DNA from: Chloroflexota bacterium
Lineage (GTDB): Bacteria > Chloroflexota > Dehalococcoidia > JACPQD01
DNA length: 64,000 bases
Direction of reading: 5' to 3'
NCBI GenBank assembly: GCA_016190665.1
Contig: JACPQD010000021.1
Coordinates: 186,001-250,000, forward strand
Notes under the pieces: model-generated
What the model was told of the DNA's origin: nothing
Databases searched by the model: none
Seen by the model: the letters and a program-made list of their open reading frames with translations, nothing else
Part shown: positions 59,483 to 64,000 of the stretch, piece after piece
Layout: every line of letters starts with the position of its first letter
How positions within the stretch are numbered: position 1 is the first letter of the stretch
Position numbers and translations under genes: made by a program

Positions 59483-59799
59483 TTCGTGCCTCCTTTGTAC
59501 TCCTTCCGAAACATCCTCAGAACCACTTGCCCGCTACGGGCGGACGGCCCGTTCTGTTCCGCTCTATCACTCCTTATTCTACCACTCATTAGTTGCAACA
59601 CAAGATTGTCTTGTTCCCATGCGATGTGCTGAGCAGCGCGTTTCGATCGAGTTGCGCCCCTCGGTGTCCGGGCGAGCGCCCGTCCTTTACGCGAGTTCGC
59701 CTTTTCTTTCCTTGATATCTCCAGGCCCATCAGAGTATACTCACATAGATTTGCGGCGACACGTCGCACGAACGAGAAACCGATGGGTCTGCTAATGCC
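59483..59799. other. Intergenic region ahead of the sensor kinase and the chimeric gene
   Basis: 317 bp between divergent genes. It contains a degenerate GGGAAC...GTTGCA (spacer 13, on the minus strand near 59592-59617) that is too short to count as a SigR-type site. GTATACTCACATA at 59735-59747 recurs at 61543-61555 ahead of the intact CoA-transferase gene. Confidence 0.5.
59735..59747 (+). promoter_or_regulatory. Shared upstream element, copy 1
   Basis: GTATACTCACATA, 53 bases before the GTG of the chimeric gene. The same 13 bases occur at 61543 ahead of the intact CaiB-type gene. TATACT may act as a -10 box. Confidence 0.5.
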
Positions 59800-60111
59800 G
59801 TGACGAACTCCATGCGAGGCCAATCCCTTCTCCCTCCCTGCCGCGTCCTGGACTTGACGAAGGAGTGGGGCTTCCTCTGCGGCAAGGTCTTGGGCGGACG
59901 CGGCGCCTGTGTCATGGCTGGCAGTCGGGCTAAGCCCTTCCTCGCCGTGACCGGCCCGCGCCGCGAGCTGCTCGCCGGCTCCGGGTTGCATCCCTATTTC
60001 GCTGTGCCCCATGGCGACATGATGCTGGCGGGCCCTTTCGGCCTGGTGCGCGCTTTCGCTCACAGGATTGAAGATTGGAGAGACGAGGTCGTTGGGGCGC
60101 TGTCTAAGTGA
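59800..60111 (+). pseudogene. Chimeric ORF: CaiB N-terminus fused to DUF1786 C-terminus
   Basis: 103 codons. Residues 1-35 (from GTG 59800) match the start of the CoA-transferase at 61619: VLDLTKEWGFLCGKVLGG against ALDLTDQWGFLCGKILGD. Residues about 35-103 match the last 70 residues of the DUF1786 protein at 25624: KPFLAVTGPRRELLAGSG, YFAVPHGDMMLAGPFGLV. Both parents share GGCG-N4-CGGCGCC at the junction, so a deletion by short homology is likely. The product lacks the CaiB active Asp and the DUF1786 nucleotide loops. The frame remains open, so either the event is recent or the fusion is kept. Confidence 0.85.
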
Positions 60112-60141
60112 ACGGAAAAACAGGGAGACAGACTGGCGCCG

Positions 60142-61407
60142 CTAGGCGCGTCCCGGGGTCGACGCCGCTTTGGGCACCTTGAGCAAGGCGAAACTGATGG
60201 CTGCCAGAAGGAATACGGCGGCGAATACCCACAGCACCTCAGCATAGCTCTGCAGGCCGTCATACATGGCTCCGGCGAACACCGGGCCAACGACCATTCC
60301 CCAACTGTAGACCAGGCACATCACGCCCCGCAACGTGCCGAAGCATTTCCGGCCGAAGAACTCGCCAAGCATGGCCCAGTTGACTGGGCTCGCTGCCTCC
60401 GCCACGCCAAGCAACAACACAAACGCCACTAAGTACCAGGGGTCCTTTGCCAGTGACATACCAGCCAGGGCGACCACTCCTAGAACCATGGCCGAGGCAA
60501 CTATGGCAGGTTTGGGGCATCTATCGCCCAGGAATCCTAAACCCAGGCGGACCGGTATGCCCAGCAGAGCCATGGCGCTAAGGTAAAGGGCGGCGGACTC
60601 CTGGTCCTGCCCTTTCCAGACCATGATGGGCACGAAATGCACTATTACTGACCCCTGGACGCCGACACGGAGCGTTGTGGCTAGCGTCAAATGCCAGTAA
60701 GTGAAGGTGCGCATCGCCTGGCCGGCCGTGAACTGCGGCTCGCAAGCGACTGGAGGGGAAGCCGCGACTCCCGGGTTCGTCTCGTCTCTGGCTGTCGGAT
60801 CGCCGTCGGGGAGCAGGCCCTTGCTCTCAGGAGACCGCGGCACAAGCAGGGAAAGGGGAGCGGTTACGAAGAGAAGGATCAGGCCCCCCAGGAACACCGT
60901 CGTGCGCCACCCCAGCTCCTCGACTCCGATAGACAACAGCGGCGGCAAGAGGGCGCCGCCGAGGCCGACCGCCGAGATTACTATGGCCATGGCCAGCGCA
61001 CGTTTGCGCACGAACCAGTTGTTTACCGCTGCCATCGTTCCGTGCTGAAAGGCGGTCCCGAATCCCACGGATATAATGGCGAGATAGACAAGCAGAAACG
61101 CGAGATAGCTATTCACTTGCGACAGAACTACATAGCCTATTCCGGCGAGAAGAGTCCCCAGTATCAGTACCAGCCTGGGCCCATAGCGGTCGATCAGGAA
61201 ACCGGCGACCGGGCCCTCGAAGGCTCCTTCGGCTCTCGAGAGTGAGAAAATCAGAGAGGTGGCGGCGCGGCTGATGCCCAAGTCCTGGCTCACCGGGAGG
61301 AAGAACACGGTGAAGCCGTAGAAATGTAGGCCGCCGCCCAGCGTATGAAGAACGCTGCATATCGCTAGAACCCACCAGCCGTAGAACACCCTTTTCCCCA
61401 GGTGCAT
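60142..61407 (-). CDS. MFS transporter, OFA/monocarboxylate-type
   Basis: 421 residues with 12 membrane helices. FYGWWVLAICSVLHTLGGGL starts helix 1 as in oxalate/formate antiporter-like MFS proteins; GPVAGFLIDRYGPRLVLILG carries the D-R-X-G loop between helices 2 and 3, and GFLGDRCPKP the equivalent loop in the second half. Situated among CoA-transferases, it may carry a carboxylate substrate. Its stop is 30 bp from the end of the chimeric gene, convergent. Confidence 0.88.
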   Translation of the reverse strand: MHLGKRVFYGWWVLAICSVLHTLGGGLHFYGFTVFFLPVSQDLGISRAATSLIFSLSRAEGAFEGPVAGFLIDRYGPRLVLILGTLLAGIGYVVLSQVNSYLAFLLVYLAIISVGFGTAFQHGTMAAVNNWFVRKRALAMAIVISAVGLGGALLPPLLSIGVEELGWRTTVFLGGLILLFVTAPLSLLVPRSPESKGLLPDGDPTARDETNPGVAASPPVACEPQFTAGQAMRTFTYWHLTLATTLRVGVQGSVIVHFVPIMVWKGQDQESAALYLSAMALLGIPVRLGLGFLGDRCPKPAIVASAMVLGVVALAGMSLAKDPWYLVAFVLLLGVAEAASPVNWAMLGEFFGRKCFGTLRGVMCLVYSWGMVVGPVFAGAMYDGLQSYAEVLWVFAAVFLLAAISFALLKVPKAASTPGRA

Positions 61408-61542
61408 CCGGAAGAAACCCCCTTCAGTGAGAATCCAAAGCGGCCTGCCAGAGACATACGGGTGGTATGATATAGTGGTTCGGCCTGGCAGTCAACCCTG
61501 CCAACCGGCGACCGGATCGCTTGATGCGGCGGGCGTATCGGG

Positions 61543-61555
61543 GTATACTCACATA
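61543..61555 (+). promoter_or_regulatory. Shared upstream element, copy 2
   Basis: GTATACTCACATA, 64 bases before the GTG of the CoA-transferase gene, identical to 59735-59747. Confidence 0.5.
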
Positions 61556-61618
61556 AGCTCGTCGCCTGCAGGAGGGCTGGGCGCCAATCCTGGTTATGCA
61601 CCGGTTGGCCTATCGAAC

Positions 61619-62872
61619 GTGACGAACCAGTTTGAGTCTCTTCTGTCTCCATACAGGGCCCTGGATCTCACCGACCAATGGGGCTTCCTCTGCGGCAAGA
61701 TCCTGGGCGATCTCGGCGCCGATGTTGTGAAGCTGGAGCCGCCGGGCGGCGATCCGGCGCGCTGCATGCCGCCTTTTTACCATGATATCCCTGATGCGGA
61801 GAAGAGCCTCTACTGGTACGCCTACAACAACAACAAACGCGGCGTCACCCTCAATCTGGAATCCGAAGAGGGAAAGGATATCTTCCGGAGACTGGCGCGG
61901 AGCGCCGATTTCGTCATCGAGTCCTATCCTCCCGGCCGCATGAAAGGCTTCGGCCTGGGATACGAAGCGCTGTCGGCCGTCAACCCGCGCCTCATACTCA
62001 CCTCAATAACACCTTTTGGCCAGGAAGGCCCCTACTCTTCGTACAAGGCATCGGACCTGACGGCTATGGCCATGGGCGGCATGATGGCTGTGTCCGGCGA
62101 CCCCGACCGCCCGCCAGTGCGTGTTGGTTTTCCTCAGTCGTACGCCCATGCTGGGGCGGCGGGCGCCCTGGCCTCACTCATAGCCCACTACCATCGAGAG
62201 TCCACAGGCAAGGGCCAGCATGTCGACGTGTCCGCGGAGGAGTGCGTTGTCCGCTCGCTGATGAACGCGCGCCTCTTTTGGGACATAAGCCGAATGAACC
62301 TGAAACGGAGCGGCCAGTATCGGACCGGCCTGTCCGCCTCCGCCGACCAGCGCTCTATCTGGCCTTGCAAAGACGGCTTCGTCAACTTCAGTATGCTGGG
62401 TGGGCCCTCCGGCGCCAAGACCAACCGGAGGCTGGCGGAGTGGATGGATAGCGAGGGCATGGGCAGCCCGGTGATGAGCGCCATGAAGTGGAACTCCTTC
62501 GATATGGCTGGCATCGACCAGCATACCATCGAGGAGATAGCCGAAGCTGTGGGCGTCTTCTTCAAGGCGCATACCAGGGGCGAGCTTTACGCCGGAGCGC
62601 TCAAGCGCAAGGTGATGCTTTACCCGGTCAATAGCGTGGCCGATGTGCGCGCCGACCCGCAACTGGCCGCCAGACGCTTCTGGGTCTCTCTGGAACATCC
62701 CGAGCTGGGCGAGCAGATAAGCTACCCCGGGGCGTTCGTCAACGCGCCCCAGGCGCCTTGCCGGCTGCGTCGCCGCGCGCCACTCATCGGCGAGCACAAC
62801 GCAGAGGTCTATGCTGCGCTAGGCATCACTGGCGCGGACGTGGCGCGTCTCAAAGAAGAAGGAGTCGTCTGA
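61619..62872 (+). CDS. CaiB/BaiF family CoA-transferase
   Basis: 417 residues from GTG 61619. Typical order: RALDLTDQWGFLCGKILGDL, VVKLEPPGGDPARCMPP, NKRGVTLNLES, ADFVIESYPPGRMKGFGLGY, and GKGQHVDVSAEECV with the catalytic Asp that forms the acyl anhydride. Family III CoA-transferases move CoA between carboxylates. An upstream start in frame would remove the match to the chimeric gene's GTGACGAAC start. The second CoA-transferase begins five bases after the stop, suggesting a heteromeric enzyme or sequential steps. Confidence 0.92.
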   Translation: MTNQFESLLSPYRALDLTDQWGFLCGKILGDLGADVVKLEPPGGDPARCMPPFYHDIPDAEKSLYWYAYNNNKRGVTLNLESEEGKDIFRRLARSADFVIESYPPGRMKGFGLGYEALSAVNPRLILTSITPFGQEGPYSSYKASDLTAMAMGGMMAVSGDPDRPPVRVGFPQSYAHAGAAGALASLIAHYHRESTGKGQHVDVSAEECVVRSLMNARLFWDISRMNLKRSGQYRTGLSASADQRSIWPCKDGFVNFSMLGGPSGAKTNRRLAEWMDSEGMGSPVMSAMKWNSFDMAGIDQHTIEEIAEAVGVFFKAHTRGELYAGALKRKVMLYPVNSVADVRADPQLAARRFWVSLEHPELGEQISYPGAFVNAPQAPCRLRRRAPLIGEHNAEVYAALGITGADVARLKEEGVV

Positions 62873-62876
62873 GACA

Positions 62877-64000
62877 GTGAGCACGCAGGTATTTGAAGGC
62901 GTGAAAGTGCTGGATTTCACTTGGGCGGGCGCTGGTCCCATGGCAGTGCGCTATCTCGCCGACCACGGGGCGGAGGTCATACACGTGGAATCGGCCACCA
63001 CTCCGGAGATACTACGCACCACCCCTCCCTTCAGGGACGGGATCGTCGGTATGAACCGCAGCGCCTACTTTCCCAACTTCAACTGCAACAAGTACGGGAT
63101 CAGCCTGAACCTGAATCACCCCCGGGCCAGCGAAGTCACGGAGAGGCTCGTCGCCTGGTCCGATATCGTCGCGGAGAACTTCAGGCCAGGCGTAATGAAA
63201 CGCTGGCGCCTGGCTTACGAAGACTTGATCAAAATAAAGCCTGACCTCATTATGTTAAGCAGCTCGCAGCAGGGCCAGACCGGTCCCAGATCAACTCAGC
63301 CAGGGCTGGGCGCCCAACTGGTGTCCCTGGCGGGATTCACTCAAATCGGGGGGTGGCCTGACCGAGGGCCGACGGGACCCTATGGCCCTTACACGGATAC
63401 CATCGCTCCCCTTTTCAGCGCCGCTGCTCTCATCGCCGCATTGGATTACCGGCGGCGCACCGGCAAGGGGCAGCACCTGGATATCTCCCAGTACGAGGCG
63501 GCCGCTCAGTTCCTGGCGCCCCTTTTTCTCGATTATGAGGTCAACGGCCGGGTGGCCGGGAGGAACGGAAACCGGAGCGACTACGCGGCTCCCCACGGCG
63601 CGTACGCGTGCCGGGGCGACGACAGGTGGTGTGTGATAGCGGTCTTCAACGATGATGAATGGCGCCGTCTCTGCGCCGCCATGGGTGCGCCGGAACTGGT
63701 GGACGACCCGCGGTTTGCTGATCTGGAGAGCAGAAAGCGACACGAGGACGATCTCGACAGGCTAGTCTCGGATTGGACGCAGCGGCATACCGCCGAAGAG
63801 GTTATGGGGATGTTGCAGGCTCAGGGCGTCGACGCGGGCGTAGTGCAGACCGCCGAAGACCTGCACAGCGACCCGCAACTTGCCTATCGTCATTTCTTCC
63901 GGGAACTGGAGCACTCCGAGATCGGCCCGCACTTTTATGATGGCTCCCCCTTCATCCTCAGCGACACCCCTGCCGACCTACACCGCGCCGGGCCTTGCAT
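62877..64000 (+). CDS. CaiB/BaiF family CoA-transferase, cut by window end
   Basis: At least 374 residues from GTG 62877; the 3' end is outside. KVLDFTWAGAGPMAVRYLAD, GISLNLNHPRASEV, IVAENFRPGVMKRW, LIMLSSSQQGQTGPRS and GKGQHLDISQYEAAAQFL, with the catalytic Asp. It is only distantly similar to the gene before it, and the pair is probably translationally coupled. The substrate is unknown; the pairing of two CaiB-type genes is frequent in anaerobic carboxylate degradation and in Chloroflexota. Confidence 0.92.
   Translation, partial: MSTQVFEGVKVLDFTWAGAGPMAVRYLADHGAEVIHVESATTPEILRTTPPFRDGIVGMNRSAYFPNFNCNKYGISLNLNHPRASEVTERLVAWSDIVAENFRPGVMKRWRLAYEDLIKIKPDLIMLSSSQQGQTGPRSTQPGLGAQLVSLAGFTQIGGWPDRGPTGPYGPYTDTIAPLFSAAALIAALDYRRRTGKGQHLDISQYEAAAQFLAPLFLDYEVNGRVAGRNGNRSDYAAPHGAYACRGDDRWCVIAVFNDDEWRRLCAAMGAPELVDDPRFADLESRKRHEDDLDRLVSDWTQRHTAEEVMGMLQAQGVDAGVVQTAEDLHSDPQLAYRHFFRELEHSEIGPHFYDGSPFILSDTPADLHRAGPC

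Noticed and set aside
59592..59617. Fourth SigR-type promoter ahead of the sensor kinase gene
   Set aside because: GGGAAC and GTTGCA are only 13 bases apart; the three accepted sites all have exactly 18.
1..64000. CRISPR array
   Set aside because: No regularly spaced direct repeats of 24-40 bases with unique spacers were seen on reading; no cas genes are present.

Overview
The window looks like a piece of an anaerobic Chloroflexota genome, most likely class Dehalococcoidia or a close relative. This is inferred from the gene mix and not from a marker-gene phylogeny: reductive dissimilatory sulfite reductase genes (dsrA-B-D-N), a reductive dehalogenase (rdhA), several lipoprotein solute-binding proteins with long Ala/Pro/Lys linkers, DUF881 pairs, DUF1786, CaiB/BaiF CoA-transferases, and two in-frame UGA codons best explained as selenocysteine. 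There is no rRNA. One intact tRNA (Pro, anticodon CGG) and one tRNA-Pro 3' fragment are present.

Layout. 1-3.6 kb: dsrA (3' part), dsrB, dsrD, dsrN. 3.6-10 kb: a small membrane/MarR operon, a lipoprotein cyclophilin, two FmdB zinc ribbons, a Lit/DUF881/DUF881 operon, a small lipoprotein and mazG. 10-15 kb: two large secreted repeat proteins flanking a two-gene heme-membrane cassette that lies between a tRNA-Pro fragment and the intact tRNA-Pro. 15-22 kb: an exopolysaccharide operon (tyrosine autokinase, three GT4 glycosyltransferases, a hypothetical, a double methyltransferase). 22.3-26.7 kb: greA, lysS, serS and DUF1786, all on the plus strand.

From 26.7 to 59.5 kb nearly everything lies on the minus strand. 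It holds a beta-propeller/cytochrome c protein with a cupredoxin; a cluster of NAD(P)-disulfide oxidoreductase, Tes/TrsS-like radical SAM enzyme, methyltransferase and GrdB-type selenoprotein; a mercury-resistance-like set (merA, small Cys membrane protein, P-type ATPase); a rearranged stretch rich in solute-binding protein copies and broken genes; a redox operon (flavodoxin, TlpA, CcdA, selenocysteine-containing DUF3179 lipoprotein); a SigR/RsrA-like ECF sigma and zinc anti-sigma pair; cytochrome P460; rdhA; and a second propeller/cytochrome gene with a CcdA-like protein and a two-component system. 59.8-64 kb holds a chimeric gene remnant, an MFS transporter and two CoA-transferases, the last cut by the window end.

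The most notable signal is a putative regulon. Three sites share the form GGGAAT-N18-GTTGTA, the known SigR-type ECF promoter shape. They lie upstream of the ECF sigma gene itself, of a 28-codon membrane ORF leading into the redox/selenoprotein operon, and of a membrane gene ahead of rdhA. With the ZAS-type anti-sigma this suggests a thiol-redox circuit controlling a selenoprotein system and perhaps the dehalogenase region. The second signal is gene erosion: two complementary DUF427 remnants, a frameshifted solute-binding protein, a solute-binding protein tail just upstream of rdhA, and a CaiB-DUF1786 chimera show repeated recombination between paralogous units.
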